Positions 8,941 to 18,543 of a DNA stretch of 64,000 bases are shown one piece after another. How positions within the stretch are numbered: the stretch's first letter is position 1; the number at the start of each line of letters is the position of its first letter. The translations under genes were made by a program, and so were the position numbers. The stretch lies in NCBI GenBank assembly GCA_016699695.1, contig CP065006.1:3720001-3784000 (forward strand). Reading direction: 5' to 3'. Source of the DNA: Bacteroidota bacterium (GTDB lineage: Bacteria; Bacteroidota; Bacteroidia; Bacteroidales; UBA10428). The notes beneath the pieces were generated by a model. That model had not been told where the DNA came from. It saw only the letters and a program-made list of their open reading frames with translations, and ran no database searches.

Positions 8941-9615
8941 GCGTGCAGTGGGTTTTTGTTTTATTTCTTTGTTCTATCAATCCCAATAAACAGCTAAAAC
9001 GAAATATCCAAACAGTTTAGTGCAATTGGATTTTAAAATCCCGATTTAGCTTAATTTTTAGAAATCTCACGTTTTCGATGGCTTTTAAAAATCAGCGCAT
9101 TAAAATCTACTTGCAGTCAGAAATCAATTTGTGTCTGACTTATCTGCTTGCGCTGGAAGTCACGGTACAAAATAGGAGAGAAGCGTTTTGTAATCCGTGT
9201 ATTAAAATTTACTTGCAGTCAGAAATCAATTTGTGTCTGACTTGTCAACTTGCACTGGAAGTCACAATACGAGTAGGAGAGAGGCTCGTCAGAGATGGCT
9301 CTCCCAATAACTCTTAAATCATAGAGTTTTCATACGTTAAAAACATATCCAGTAGCAAATCATAACAAACTTCTCAAATCCTTCTGAGCGCTGAGTCCAA
9401 ATGGTATCAGCATCATTGATTTCTTGCAGGTCAAATCAAAATAAAAGTGCAGCGATAGGATTCCTGATGCAGAACGTTAACTACAGAGTAGAAACTTATG
9501 CCGGGCTACAGAGTCAAATCAAGATTGGTTTATGTAATCCCGAAGGATACCTATCGGTGTACTTTACTTTCATCCGATTTCCAGGTGTCACGGTTTTGAT
9601 GCCATTGCACGCAAC
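8938..9615 (-). repeat. N2 gene-less cassette, copy 2
   Basis: 678 bp. It is longer than copy 1 because the internal unit (around AAATCTACTTGCAGTCAG) occurs twice, at about 9100-9165 and 9200-9270. Each unit can form a stem AGTCAGA/TCTGACT. No supported gene. Confidence 0.8.
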
Positions 9616-9734
9616 GTTGAGTATATGCAAAGTAGGCGATTGCGGGCTTCAAACTTATCAAACCGTTATAATTTTGAAGCGGGCTACAGCCATTGAATTC
9701 ATTGCTATCACGCCTATTTTGTATATACATTGTT
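9613..9734 (-). other. attC-like cassette site S10
   Basis: AACGTTGAGTATATGCAAAG to GTATATACATTGTTGTG. Related to S4 but with GATAGCAATG-type loop changes. Confidence 0.84.
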
Positions 9735-9747
9735 GTGTGTATGTGCT

Positions 9748-10242
9748 TTATTTATCAATCAATATTTTCACTAAATCTTCTTCTTTATAAATCTCATTAG
9801 TCTTAATAGGAATATCAGTCAATCTTTTTACATCAATCTGTGTATTAACATCTTTCCTTTTATCTGTCCAAGTGTACAGTGTTGGGACATCAAACATTAT
9901 TCCCAAAGAACTAATATGTCCAGAAGTTTTATCATACGAATATTTACTGTCCTCTAATTTATCAGAAGTATTTAAATTTAATCCGTTAAACAAAATAATT
10001 GAATCTGTCTGAAATTCTACATCATAAATCCCAGAGGCAACAACTGGCACTCCCGAACCATTAATCTGTTTTATCGCTTTATTAAGTCCATTTGAAGTTT
10101 GGTAAAAAACAATTGTTGTACCTGCGAACCCATTTTCCTCAAACCATGTTTTATTGTCAATCTTATCAATTATGCTATTCTGTGCATAAGAATTTAATGA
10201 AAGAATCAAAAGAATAATACTCAATCCAATTGTCTGTTTCAT
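9748..10242 (-). CDS. Secreted hypothetical protein
   Basis: 164 residues. A clear signal peptide (MKQTIGLSIILLILSLNSYA) ends at a QN junction common in Bacteroidota. The mature part is short and rich in Asp/Asn and Thr, with the aromatic pair TWFEENGF near its start. It may be a small beta-rich periplasmic protein. I recognise no family. It is the second gene of a two-gene cassette, 18 bp after the frameshifted upstream gene. Confidence 0.7.
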   Translation of the reverse strand: MKQTIGLSIILLILSLNSYAQNSIIDKIDNKTWFEENGFAGTTIVFYQTSNGLNKAIKQINGSGVPVVASGIYDVEFQTDSIILFNGLNLNTSDKLEDSKYSYDKTSGHISSLGIMFDVPTLYTWTDKRKDVNTQIDVKRLTDIPIKTNEIYKEEDLVKILIDK

Positions 10243-10260
10243 ATCCCTAATTGTTAATGT

Positions 10261-10565
10261 TTACTCATTTTTTGAAATCCACTCTTTAAGAGCTCTTTTA
10301 GTATTTTCAGATTCCAACATTATCTCTTTATTTTTTTTTGAAAAATTATCAGGATTTTCAATGTATTCGGAACAAATTTCTTCTATCTCCCTTTCTGTTT
10401 GTTCTTTATTTTCTATGTTTTCAATCTCCACCTTAATTGTGTAACTATAAACTCCAAATCCTTGCTTTCTTGTTAAAGTCAAAAATAAATTTCCCCCACT
10501 TGAAGAATAGGAGATATATCTATATTTTGATAAAAATAATATTTTGGATTAATGTGATTATTCAT
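10261..10565 (-). pseudogene. Small hypothetical gene with a frameshift in a T-run
   Basis: The ATG at 10565 opens a frame MNNHINPKYYFYQNIDISPI that stops after ...EIYF. The next frame continues naturally as LTLTRKQGFGVYSYTIKVEI to a stop at 10261. One missing T in the run near 10490 would join them into about 101 residues ending in a highly charged helix (EQTEREIEEICSEY, KRALKEWISKNE). The ATG is about 43 bp from the cassette start, as for other cassette genes, which supports the joined model. The function is unknown. Confidence 0.6.
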
Positions 10566-10607
10566 GAGCAATCTTTTTGTTACTTGGTGTCTGTAAGCAT
10601 TACACAC

Positions 10608-10731
10608 AACGCCCAGCAGTATGCGCAGTGCGGGAACTTTGAAATGCCCGACTGTCAGAACTACTGAATGTTAATTGCTTGTACATGGCTCAAATATAGC
10701 AAAACAACCCGTATTGCGTATACTGCTTGTT
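10608..10731 (-). other. attC-like cassette site S11 (N2-type)
   Basis: AACGCCCAGCAGTATGCGCA to TACTGCTTGTTGCG. Third copy of the N2-accompanying site. Confidence 0.87.
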
Positions 10732-11413
10732 GCGTGCAGTGGGTTTTTGTTTTATTTCTTTGTTCTATCAATCCCAATAAACAGCTAAAGCGAAATATCC
10801 AAACAGTTTAGCGCAATTGGATTTTAAAATCCCGTTGTAGCTTAATTTTTAGAAATCTCACGTTTACGATAGCCTTTATAAATCAGCACATAAAAATCTA
10901 CTTGCAGCCAGAAGTCAATTTGTGTTTGACTTATTTACTTGCACTGGAAGTCATAATATAAGTAGGAGAGAGGCTTTTTGTAATCCGTGTATTAAAATCT
11001 ACTTGCGGTCAGAAATCAATTTGTGTCTGACTTATCTACTTGCACTGGAAATCACAATACGAGTAGTAGCGAGGCTTGTCAGAATTGGCTCTCCCAATAA
11101 CTCTTAAATCATTAAATCATAGAGTTTTCATACGTTAAATACATATCCAGTAGCAAATCATAACAAACTTCTCAAATCCTATCGAGCGTTGAGTTCAAAT
11201 GGTATCAGCATCATTGATTTCTTGCAGGTCAAATCAAAATAAAAGTGCAGCGATAGGAATCCTGATGCAGAAAGCTTAAAACGGAGTAAATACTTTTGCC
11301 GGGCTACAGAGTCAAATCAAGATGGGTTTATGTAATACCGAAGGATACCTATCGGTGTACTTTACTTTCATCCGATTTACAGGTGTCATGGTTTTGATGC
11401 CATTGCACGCAAC
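10729..11413 (-). repeat. N2 gene-less cassette, copy 3
   Basis: 685 bp, again with two internal units (about 10890-10950 and 10990-11050). It differs from copy 2 by scattered substitutions. No supported gene. Confidence 0.8.
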
Positions 11414-11533
11414 GGTACGCCAATATAAGCAGGCTGGGAATAAAAGCACCAACCCAAAAAACCAGCGATACCGCGGATTAAATATACAAACTTTTCTATT
11501 TCTGCAACACCCAGCTTGCTTATATTGGCTGTT
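11411..11533 (-). other. attC-like cassette site S12 (N1-type)
   Basis: AACGGTACGCCAATATAAGC to TATATTGGCTGTTATAG. The arm reads AATATAAGC, so it pairs better with GCTTATATT than the GAGC versions. Confidence 0.87.
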
Positions 11534-11985
11534 ATAGCCTGGTGGCGGCGTGTTAAAAGCGCAAACCTATATGGGCGCACAAGGTTTGGAACATCATTTT
11601 GCCCCCGGAACCGGATTTAATTGCTATCTCATCTATCTGCCGGGCATTTAATAGCTGCAGGACTTGTCAGGGTGCAAAGCAAAGTGGCGGAAAAGTTGTT
11701 TCAAAAACCATTAGCCAAACCATTGGCTCAGAGGCTGAGTAAATGGTTATTATTCAGCAGACAAAAGGCTTTATTGCCAAAAGAGCCAAAGCTTACTCAT
11801 GGTTTTGGAATTGGTTTTTGAACTTTACCCAAGTTTTGTGACACTTTGCAATCCGTTACAATAGCGCTCCAATTAAATGAAGGGGTGGGACTGGGGCATG
11901 CAAAATGTGTTATCAAACCGGAGCTAACTTAGATGCACTATCAGTAAAATGACCTTAAAATTGGCAGGTGACACTTGGCTGTAAC
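11531..11985 (-). repeat. N1 gene-less cassette, copy b
   Basis: 455 bp, ends GTTATAGCC and GGCTGTAAC. It has an internal CTCAGAGGCTGAG-type palindrome near 11730. No conserved gene. Confidence 0.82.
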
Positions 11986-12106
11986 GCCCAGCAGTATGCG
12001 CAGTGCGGGAATTTTGAAATGCCCGACCTTCAGAACTACTAAATGTTGCCAAGTTGTACATAGGCCAAATATAGCAAAACAACCCGTATTGCGTATACTG
12101 CTTGTT
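11983..12106 (-). other. attC-like cassette site S13
   Basis: AACGCCCAGCAGTATGCGCA to TACTGCTTGTTGTGTGC. This is the terminal site of the giant peptide-export cassette; its core differs from S7/S9/S11 only outside GTTG. Confidence 0.86.
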
Positions 12107-12232
12107 GTGTGCTGGTGTTACTCTTTATAGGTTCTAAGAGCGATTAACCTAAAAACGTGTTTATCAAATTTCTGCCTTGCACAAACCATCGCAATAAGAA
12201 TCAGTAATAAATCTTAAAAAATCAGTACTTAT

Positions 12233-14422
12233 TTAATTCACTGTTGTTGCTTGAAAAACATCTTCTAATATCGGGATCTGCTGCTTCCACATATTAAAAT
12301 AATAAGACTGTTTTTGCATTAGCCCATAGTGATCACCTTCTTCCACCAAGTTGCCCTTATGTAATACACATATTTTGTCGGCTTGCATAACTGTGCTCAG
12401 GCGGTGTGCAATAAGAATTATGGTTTTATGCTGTTGCTTCATCACATCAATTGCCTTTTTAATATATTCTTCTGATGCTGAATCAAGGGCTGATGTTGCT
12501 TCATCGAGTATAAGAATTTCCGGATTATGGTATAAGGCCCTGGCTATAGCTATTCTTTGGCGTTCTCCACCCGACAATGAAACGCCATGTTCTCCCAGAT
12601 AAGAATTAAAGCCTCCCGGAAGATTCTCAATAAATTCCCTGATATTTAAAAAATCGCAGATATCAATAATTTGCTTCATATCAGGTTCAAAGGAGCCAAA
12701 GGCAATATTCTCAATAACTGAACCTGCAAACAATTCTATTTTTTGCGGAACAACACCGATCAGTTGCCTTAGGCTGTTATTTTCAATATGCTGTAAATTG
12801 TAATTGCCTATTTCTATGGAACCTGACTGCAGCGGGTATAACTTTTGAATCAGTGCAACCAATGAGGTTTTTCCCGAGCCACTCTCGCCAATAAAGGCTG
12901 TTGTTTTTCCTTTGGGAATTTGTAGGGTTAATTTTTCGAACACTTGCACCCTGGTACCATATCGAAATGAAACATCTTTAAAATGAATATCTTCAATTAG
13001 TTCTTTTGTGAGAATGATTTTGTTCTCTTTATCCTCCTCGCGTTCTAAATCCATAATCTGAAACAACCTGTCAGCAGCGATAATGGCATCTTGAATGGTT
13101 TGGTTAGAACTTATAAGCTGCGCAATAGGCGAAATAATGTATCCAAGTAAGGCGTAAAAGGAAAGCAATTTTCCGGCAGTCATTCCTTGATTAACTACTA
13201 AGACGGAGCCATACCATAAAACTGCGATTGTTAACCCACCAGCAATAAGTTCGGAAGCATTTATAGATATAATTGAGTTTTTCGATGACTTATATGTAGA
13301 ACGAAGTAACTGTACAAATCGGGTTTCTGATTTAATGTTTGCTGAATATTCTGTACCAAATTGTTTTATCGTTGCAACGCCATTTAACGATTCAACAAGG
13401 TGCGATTCCAGTTCGGCTGCACTCTCCATTATTGTACGCAGGTACAGTTTGTTCAACTTATTAAATATTGCATAAACAATAAAGTACAGCGGTATGCCAA
13501 TTAAAACAACCAAAGCCAGTTTCCATGAAAATACGAACATTAAACCCAATGTAAATACAACAATTAATATGTTTACAACAATATCCAGCGAAACGTTATT
13601 TATAAAAGTCCTGATTTTAACTGCATCGTTAACCCGTGATATTATTTCCCCTACCCGCATGGTATCGAAAAAACGCTGTGGCAACGTAAGCAAGTGCTTA
13701 TAATATCCCAGAATTAAGGTTGCATCAATTTTTTGTCCTGTTTTAAGTGCAAAGATGCTTTTCATGAAGCTTATGTAAACTTTTAGCACCAGAACGACAA
13801 TCATAACCATACTCATAAGACTTAACAAGTTTAGGTTACCATCTATCAACACATGGTCAACTATGTTTTTAACATATAAAGAGGTTGTTAAGCCCAATAA
13901 ACTATAAATAGCTGCCCCGAAAAATGCCTGTGTCATTACTGTTTTGTGGGGAGCAAGCAGCCTTATAAATCGCTTTCCGATTGATTCATTGCTATTTCCG
14001 GTTTTAAATTCTTCCGATGGCACCAATAGAACAATAATTCCTGTCCATTCTTTACGAAATTGCTCATGAGTTTTTTTATATATTTTGCCATCGGCCGGGT
14101 CCATGACAATTACATGTTTTTTTGTGATGCCATAGAACACCACAAAATGATGCAATACCTCCTTTACAATCACATGCATGATAGCGGGTTTCGGAATTTT
14201 CTCAAGGCTTTCAAAAGGCCCTTTTACGCCTTTAGCTGTGAACCCGAGCTTCTCAGCGGCTTCAATTAGTCCCAGTACATTTGTTCCGCGCTTATCTGTT
14301 GAAGCAAATTGCCGAATACGTGCAACAGGAATTCGTAAATTATAATGAGCGGCTATTGATGCAAGGCAAGCTGCCCCGCAATCAGTAATGTCATGTTGTT
14401 TTACCTTAACTTTTTTATTCAT
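12233..14422 (-). CDS. Peptidase-containing ABC transporter (C39 + ABC), bacteriocin exporter
   Basis: 729 residues in the usual order. A C39 peptidase domain (1-135) has catalytic Cys15 in DITDCGAAC, His in HHFVVFYGI and Asp in MDPADGKIY. Six membrane spans follow (about 165-440). The nucleotide-binding domain (480-715) has Walker A GESGSGKTS, signature LSGGERQR, Walker B ILILDEATSALD and H-loop IAHRLST. Such transporters cut double-glycine leaders and export the mature peptide through the inner membrane. The four GG-leader peptides upstream in the same cassette are the obvious substrates. A hairpin with a T-run separates it from the HlyD gene. All catalytic motifs are intact. Confidence 0.95.
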   Translation of the reverse strand: MNKKVKVKQHDITDCGAACLASIAAHYNLRIPVARIRQFASTDKRGTNVLGLIEAAEKLGFTAKGVKGPFESLEKIPKPAIMHVIVKEVLHHFVVFYGITKKHVIVMDPADGKIYKKTHEQFRKEWTGIIVLLVPSEEFKTGNSNESIGKRFIRLLAPHKTVMTQAFFGAAIYSLLGLTTSLYVKNIVDHVLIDGNLNLLSLMSMVMIVVLVLKVYISFMKSIFALKTGQKIDATLILGYYKHLLTLPQRFFDTMRVGEIISRVNDAVKIRTFINNVSLDIVVNILIVVFTLGLMFVFSWKLALVVLIGIPLYFIVYAIFNKLNKLYLRTIMESAAELESHLVESLNGVATIKQFGTEYSANIKSETRFVQLLRSTYKSSKNSIISINASELIAGGLTIAVLWYGSVLVVNQGMTAGKLLSFYALLGYIISPIAQLISSNQTIQDAIIAADRLFQIMDLEREEDKENKIILTKELIEDIHFKDVSFRYGTRVQVFEKLTLQIPKGKTTAFIGESGSGKTSLVALIQKLYPLQSGSIEIGNYNLQHIENNSLRQLIGVVPQKIELFAGSVIENIAFGSFEPDMKQIIDICDFLNIREFIENLPGGFNSYLGEHGVSLSGGERQRIAIARALYHNPEILILDEATSALDSASEEYIKKAIDVMKQQHKTIILIAHRLSTVMQADKICVLHKGNLVEEGDHYGLMQKQSYYFNMWKQQIPILEDVFQATTVN

Positions 14423-14443
14423 TGCCTCATTAAAAAAGATTAA

Positions 14444-14468
14444 GCTGCCATAGGAACCCCATGGCAGC
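14444..14468 (-). terminator. Intercistronic hairpin between HlyD-like and ABC genes
   Basis: GCTGCCAT and ATGGCAGC form an 8-bp stem with a 9-nt loop. On the minus strand it is followed by TTAATCTTTTTT before the transporter ATG. It may be a partial terminator or processing site that lowers transporter expression. Confidence 0.6.
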
Positions 14469-14489
14469 CATTTGTTAACCTATTTAAAC

Positions 14490-15644
14490 CTAATAGTGTG
14501 CCGCTAAATTTCTTGTGGGATTTAACCAATCATCGGATTTCTGATATAATAAATCAAACAGTGAACGCTTTGCAATCATAAACCGTGCATTCACTGTCAT
14601 GCCTTTTTTAAGCTTTCCCTTTATTCCGTTTTTAAGCTCCAGATAATCTTTGTCGAGTTTGCATTTTACCTTAAAGACAGGAGTATTGTCGACAAGTATA
14701 AAATCACCCGAAATATCGGCTATCTCGCCCTGTAATGAACCCCACTGGTTGTAATTGAAGGCATCTATCTGTATTTTTGTCAATTGACCTTCTTTTAAAT
14801 AACCAATATCTTTTGCAGAAACATACACTTCTGCAATTTTTTCCGATTCGGGACTTATCACCGCTATGGTTTGGCCTGCCTGGAGCATACTACCAATATA
14901 AATACCGGAAAACTCCTCGATTGTGCCGGATACAGGGGCTGTAATAACGAAAAATTGCTTTTGTTTCTCGGTTTCTGATATTTGGTTGTTCAGGTCATTC
15001 ACACTTGTGGTGTATTTATCCAAGTCTGATTTCCATTGCGCTTGTTGCTCATATTTTAGTGTGCTTTTTTCTTCTTCTAAGAGGCTTAGATTGAATTGAA
15101 GGTCGCTATAGTCTTTTTTAGGTATCACATCGTTTTCGTATAAACCCTTATTTCGTTCTATTTCACCCTTCGCTTTTGTAATTTTATTTTCAATTTCTTT
15201 TAGCCTTTGTCGGTAAGAATTGAAGTTACTTAAATAGTACCCAGAAGTTGGCGGAACTATATTTTTAAGAGTTAAACCTTTGAGATCACTAATGAAAGTT
15301 TTTTGTTTGTCGAGTTCAGATTGAAGGTAGGTTAACTTGCCAATTAGAATATCTTGCCGTAATTGCAAAAGGGTATCACCCTGCTTTACAAATTGACCTT
15401 CTTGAACACTTAAAGCAGTTACCATTTCGGACTGAATGGCCTTAATTTCAGTTTTTTCGGTTATGGGGCGAATAATGCCACGGCCTTGAATGGAGAGGGA
15501 TATTTTGATTATGGGTAATAAAGCAATAGTAGTTATTACCGCAATTATAACTGTGATATAAATAAGATTTGTCTTAACCTTATTGTCAGCTATCAATGAT
15601 TCTTTAGAATTAAACGATTGGAAGGGAAGTAGTTGATTAGTCAT
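14490..15644 (-). CDS. HlyD-family periplasmic adaptor
   Basis: 384 residues. One N-terminal membrane span (about 27-49, LIYITVIIAVITTIALLPI) is followed by a lipoyl half-motif (IQSEMVTALSVQEGQFVKQG, about 70-89). A long coiled coil runs to about 220, and the second lipoyl half is FFVITAPVSGTIEEF. A beta-barrel/MP domain ends the protein (AEVYVSAKDIGYLKEGQLTK). It would bridge the ABC exporter to an outer-membrane channel. The start of this gene and the stop of the 187-residue gene upstream are separated by 1 bp, so they are coupled. No TolC-like gene is present in the cassette. Confidence 0.92.
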   Translation of the reverse strand: MTNQLLPFQSFNSKESLIADNKVKTNLIYITVIIAVITTIALLPIIKISLSIQGRGIIRPITEKTEIKAIQSEMVTALSVQEGQFVKQGDTLLQLRQDILIGKLTYLQSELDKQKTFISDLKGLTLKNIVPPTSGYYLSNFNSYRQRLKEIENKITKAKGEIERNKGLYENDVIPKKDYSDLQFNLSLLEEEKSTLKYEQQAQWKSDLDKYTTSVNDLNNQISETEKQKQFFVITAPVSGTIEEFSGIYIGSMLQAGQTIAVISPESEKIAEVYVSAKDIGYLKEGQLTKIQIDAFNYNQWGSLQGEIADISGDFILVDNTPVFKVKCKLDKDYLELKNGIKGKLKKGMTVNARFMIAKRSLFDLLYQKSDDWLNPTRNLAAHY

Positions 15645-15645
15645 T

Positions 15646-16209
15646 TCAATTTATGATAGAATAGTTTGAATATTCATTTAAAGTATTTTCATAACCAGTT
15701 TCGTATGAAATGAGCTCTAGTATTTGTATTTGGATAGATTGCTGCATATTAATTTCACTTTTTAGTTTACAGATAATTTCATCATCCTCTAAAGGAATAT
15801 CGATCAGTTGTTGTTGTCTATCAAATTTATAAAATGAGTTGTATGCAGTGCTGTCAAGCCCTTGAATTTTGGTTATTTCAAATTCACCTTGGACCTTTAA
15901 TAATTCATTTGTGTTTGAGAAGGTTTTCCTAGTTTGGATATTTTCTTGATAGTTTAGGTTCGCATTCTTGAATACAATATCACCTACTTGTTCTTTAAAA
16001 TGATTAATCTGTGCTAAAGATTTATTGTAATCGATGTGGGTTAAAGTATTAAATAAGGAATTTACCCGATAACAGCAATTCTTCTCTTTTAAATAGAGAA
16101 TCAAAGTTTCATTTACTTCTATAAGAACCTTATCAGCATCAATTTGATAATTAATACTAAGATCTTTGCTATTAATGCTATGCTTAAATTTTAGTTTTAA
16201 CATAATCAT
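15646..16209 (-). CDS. Unknown protein in peptide-export operon
   Basis: 187 residues with no signal peptide or membrane span. It starts MIMLKLKFKHSINSKDLSI and is rich in Ile, Asn and Gln, with a CC pair (KEKNCCYRV) in the first third. It sits between the HEEGH protein and the adaptor with spacings of only 1 bp on both sides, so it is translationally coupled to both. In peptide clusters such a position may hold an immunity, maturation or secretion accessory protein. I cannot choose between these, and I recognise no family. Confidence 0.65.
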   Translation of the reverse strand: MIMLKLKFKHSINSKDLSINYQIDADKVLIEVNETLILYLKEKNCCYRVNSLFNTLTHIDYNKSLAQINHFKEQVGDIVFKNANLNYQENIQTRKTFSNTNELLKVQGEFEITKIQGLDSTAYNSFYKFDRQQQLIDIPLEDDEIICKLKSEINMQQSIQIQILELISYETGYENTLNEYSNYSIIN

Positions 16210-16210
16210 A

Positions 16211-17440
16211 TTACCTTAAATAAAAAGATGTTCCAAGTCTAAATCCTATATGTTCACCCATATTAACTTCCTCAGGCAAGAACCCAGAAGTTTTATAAAT
16301 ACAACCAAAATCAATTGATAAAACGTTACTGTGTGTTTTTAACTTTAAAGGCACTTTAAATAAGAAATCTATTCCATATCCCTGTGAACTATTTGAACTA
16401 ATAAAATATTGATTTTCAGGCTGTAACCAACCATGCAGGGAAAGGTTTAGTAATAGTTGTTCATTTAAAAAGCTCATATTTTCAATTGTAACACCTCCTG
16501 CCGGAAACCAATCTGACTTATTTTGATATTGCCTTAAATATATATGTATCAGATGTCTTTTTTGCGTAACAAGCCAAAAGTTTTCATCGATATAATCACC
16601 AAAAGGAGATAAGGAGTAACCTAAGCTAAAATTATATTTTAATGAGTTTTTTGTTAGAAAGAATCTTTTCCCTATTAATGTAGGACTTAAAAGATTAATA
16701 AAAGAACGATAGCCAATTCTTTTTACAAAATTTTGTTCCTCATAGGTTAAATCTTCATACTCGGTATAACGGTAAAAATCCATGTCCGGTCTGTGAAGAT
16801 GCCGTACCATGCCATAAATATCATGGCCAACTATATCTCTTTTTAATTCATCATCTTCCTCGGTTATTCCAATTTTCAGTTTGAATAAGCCAGAAGTAAG
16901 ATATAAAACATCTGATCCTACCCTCATTAAATTATCCAAATACACACCTCTATTATTAACGTCATTAGTTATTAAAATGGAAATCGCTTTTTTTGTCAAG
17001 CAATAGTCTGATTCAAGACCAGCAGTATGTAATCGAATATATTCTTCAAAATGATTATCTCTTAAATTAATAAGAGTATTATCTTCCAATCCAATTACAT
17101 AGGCTGCAAGGTGTTTGTTTGGATAAGGTTTTGAAATTGAACCAATGTTCTGTGCTGTTAAAATAGAACGATGGCCTTCTTCATGAGTTAAAGGTATTGA
17201 AAATAAGCCACTTATTAATAAAACAGCTAAATCAGAAATAGTAGTATCAACTTTTTCATAAAGCTTATTAGTCGAATATGTGAATGCGCTCATGTAATTT
17301 TGATTAAATTGGCGCATTGTTGATAATTGAGTTGGTGAATCTACTATTATAAAAGATAGACTATTATTAGTAGTATTTTGTGTATATACGGGGAAGTAAA
17401 ATACAAAAGGGCATATTAAACTAAAAATATACTTCTTCAC
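16211..17440 (-). CDS. Secreted HEEGH-motif protein, possible zinc metallopeptidase with outer-membrane segment
   Basis: 409 residues. A signal peptide (MKKYIFSLICPFVFYFPVYT) comes first. At about residue 83 the motif LTHEEGHRS gives a perfect HExxH zinc-binding pattern in a hydrophobic setting (LLISGLFSIPLTHEEGHRSI). Amphipathic alternating segments fill the C-terminal half and end in Arg after an aromatic-rich strand (IGFRLGTSFYLR), as in outer-membrane barrels. It may process or anchor the exported peptides in the envelope; this is inference. The third zinc ligand could not be assigned. It is coupled to the next gene. Confidence 0.7.
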   Translation of the reverse strand: MKKYIFSLICPFVFYFPVYTQNTTNNSLSFIIVDSPTQLSTMRQFNQNYMSAFTYSTNKLYEKVDTTISDLAVLLISGLFSIPLTHEEGHRSILTAQNIGSISKPYPNKHLAAYVIGLEDNTLINLRDNHFEEYIRLHTAGLESDYCLTKKAISILITNDVNNRGVYLDNLMRVGSDVLYLTSGLFKLKIGITEEDDELKRDIVGHDIYGMVRHLHRPDMDFYRYTEYEDLTYEEQNFVKRIGYRSFINLLSPTLIGKRFFLTKNSLKYNFSLGYSLSPFGDYIDENFWLVTQKRHLIHIYLRQYQNKSDWFPAGGVTIENMSFLNEQLLLNLSLHGWLQPENQYFISSNSSQGYGIDFLFKVPLKLKTHSNVLSIDFGCIYKTSGFLPEEVNMGEHIGFRLGTSFYLR

Positions 17441-17561
17441 CTTATAAAAATTGAAATTTGTTTAAAGTGAGATATTCATTGTTTTCCATAATTGTATAGA
17501 TTAAAAATATGATTATAAAAGTGATTAAAAAAGTAGCGAACAATTGTCCGCTACTTGATAA

Positions 17562-17672
17562 TTAATCCAAAAAATAGTATCCAATTATGAATCCTACTAA
17601 AACGCCCAACAAAAAGATGCTGCCACCGTTTGTTTCGACTAATTCTGATTGTGTTAAATCTCTAATTTCCAT
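17562..17672 (-). CDS. Double-glycine leader peptide 1
   Basis: 36 residues. The leader MEIRDLTQSELVETNGG has the classical L-x5-E-L-x-E-x-N-GG pattern cut by C39 peptidases. The predicted mature peptide is very short and hydrophobic (SIFLLGVLVGFIIGYYFLD), with a GxxxG-like spacing, so it could insert into membranes. It lies 11 bp after peptide 2 and is the last peptide before the transport genes. Probably a class II bacteriocin-like or signalling peptide. Confidence 0.85.
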   Translation of the reverse strand: MEIRDLTQSELVETNGGSIFLLGVLVGFIIGYYFLD

Positions 17673-17683
17673 TTGTTCCTTTT

Positions 17684-17809
17684 TTAATTCTTAATCATTA
17701 AAGCAATTGATATTCCGACTGCAATACCAATAATAAATAAAGCTAAAATACCTCCATTGGTTTCGACTAATTCTTTCGAATTTAGAGGTTGAAGATTTTC
17801 AATATTCAT
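17684..17809 (-). CDS. Double-glycine leader peptide 2
   Basis: 41 residues. Its leader ends NSKELVETNGG, nearly identical to peptide 1 over LVETNGG. The core is ILALFIIGIAVGISIALMIK plus N. It is similar in size and character to peptide 1, suggesting duplication and use as a two-peptide pair. It follows the first copy of the 109-bp operator repeat (17834-17942), whose promoter would drive this pair and probably the export genes. Confidence 0.85.
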   Translation of the reverse strand: MNIENLQPLNSKELVETNGGILALFIIGIAVGISIALMIKN

Positions 17810-17833
17810 TGTATTATTATTAAAAATTGTTCT

Positions 17834-17942
17834 GGCAATATTGCCTAACAAACATCATTATGAACTAACAGGCCTGTAGGGTTATGATTTGTTTGCTGGT
17901 TCAAATATATTTTACGTTTGTGCAATTTCATTGCACAAAACA
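17834..17942 (-). promoter_or_regulatory. Promoter/operator repeat, copy 1
   Basis: This 109-bp sequence differs from the copy at 18728 at only a few positions. It contains a TATATTTG box on the minus strand (17902-17909), matching the Bacteroidota -7 consensus TAnnTTTG. Just upstream is a perfect 10-bp inverted repeat TTTGTGCAAT-TTC-ATTGCACAAA (17917-17939). It ends near GGCAATATTGCC. The HTH protein at 18822 is the likely ligand. Confidence 0.65.
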
Positions 17943-18326
17943 TTTTTTTTAAAGAAACATATGAACTTGGCTTTACCACGAGTTGTGTGGAAGCTGAAGC
18001 AACAAAGAAAATGGTTTTGGTATTAAGGGGAAAAGTGGAGCTTACATATGAAAGGATTGCAAAAAATAATGCAATAAAGGACAAAACAACTACAATTTAG
18101 ATTGATTTTGGTAGGGTGGTTTGGAGAAAAAAATGAAAAAAACTAATAGATAAAAAAGCTTTGTTGATACCAGAGAGTTTAACAAAAAAGCATATTAAAA
18201 AGCTGTATAATAACGGATAATACAACATAGATTGTTAATATAATAATAATGGTCTTTTGTCTTTTGACTTTTTTTTCGAGATTGTTTTCTTGCATAACTA
18301 TTAAGATTGAAATATTATTGTATTAA

Positions 18327-18359
18327 AGAGGCTGCTTCAAATTCATAAAGCAGCCCTCT
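18327..18359 (-). terminator. Likely terminator after peptides 3 and 4
   Basis: AGAGGCTGCTT and AAGCAGCCCTCT pair with one bulged C around a 10-nt loop, 17 bp beyond the stop of peptide 3. The following T-run is weak (TTTAAT). The 230 bp between here and the first operator copy hold no convincing gene. Confidence 0.6.
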
Positions 18360-18375
18360 AATTAAAATTCAAAAA

Positions 18376-18513
18376 TCACCAAAGCAAAAATAGATGACAA
18401 TAGTCGAGTTGATTAGCAATCATCCCAACTGCATATCCAACATTATACATGAACTTATCACCACCTGATATTTCAATTGCTTCGTTTAACGATAATTCTT
18501 CTACTTTAAGCAT
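18376..18513 (-). CDS. Double-glycine leader peptide 3
   Basis: 45 residues. The leader MLKVEELSLNEAIEISGG fits the GG type. The core starts DKFMYNVGYAVGMIANQLDY and ends CHLFLLW. Unlike peptides 1 and 2 it carries one Cys and a Trp end, and the core resembles class IIb bacteriocins in having a GxxxG-like NVGYAVGM. It follows peptide 4 by 30 bp under the second operator copy. Confidence 0.82.
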   Translation of the reverse strand: MLKVEELSLNEAIEISGGDKFMYNVGYAVGMIANQLDYCHLFLLW

Positions 18514-18543
18514 AATAGTATATTTTGTAATGTTAAAAATACA

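Noticed and set aside
11621..11821. 66-codon plus-strand frame repeated in N1 cassettes as a real gene
   Set aside because: It starts with TTG directly after a stop, runs against cassette direction, and is conserved only as far as the DNA copies are near-identical.
17918..18100. 60-codon plus-strand frame next to operator copy 1
   Set aside because: It starts inside the operator palindrome and has no partner gene or ribosome site. The sequence looks somewhat protein-like, so it may be a relic, but support is too weak for a feature.
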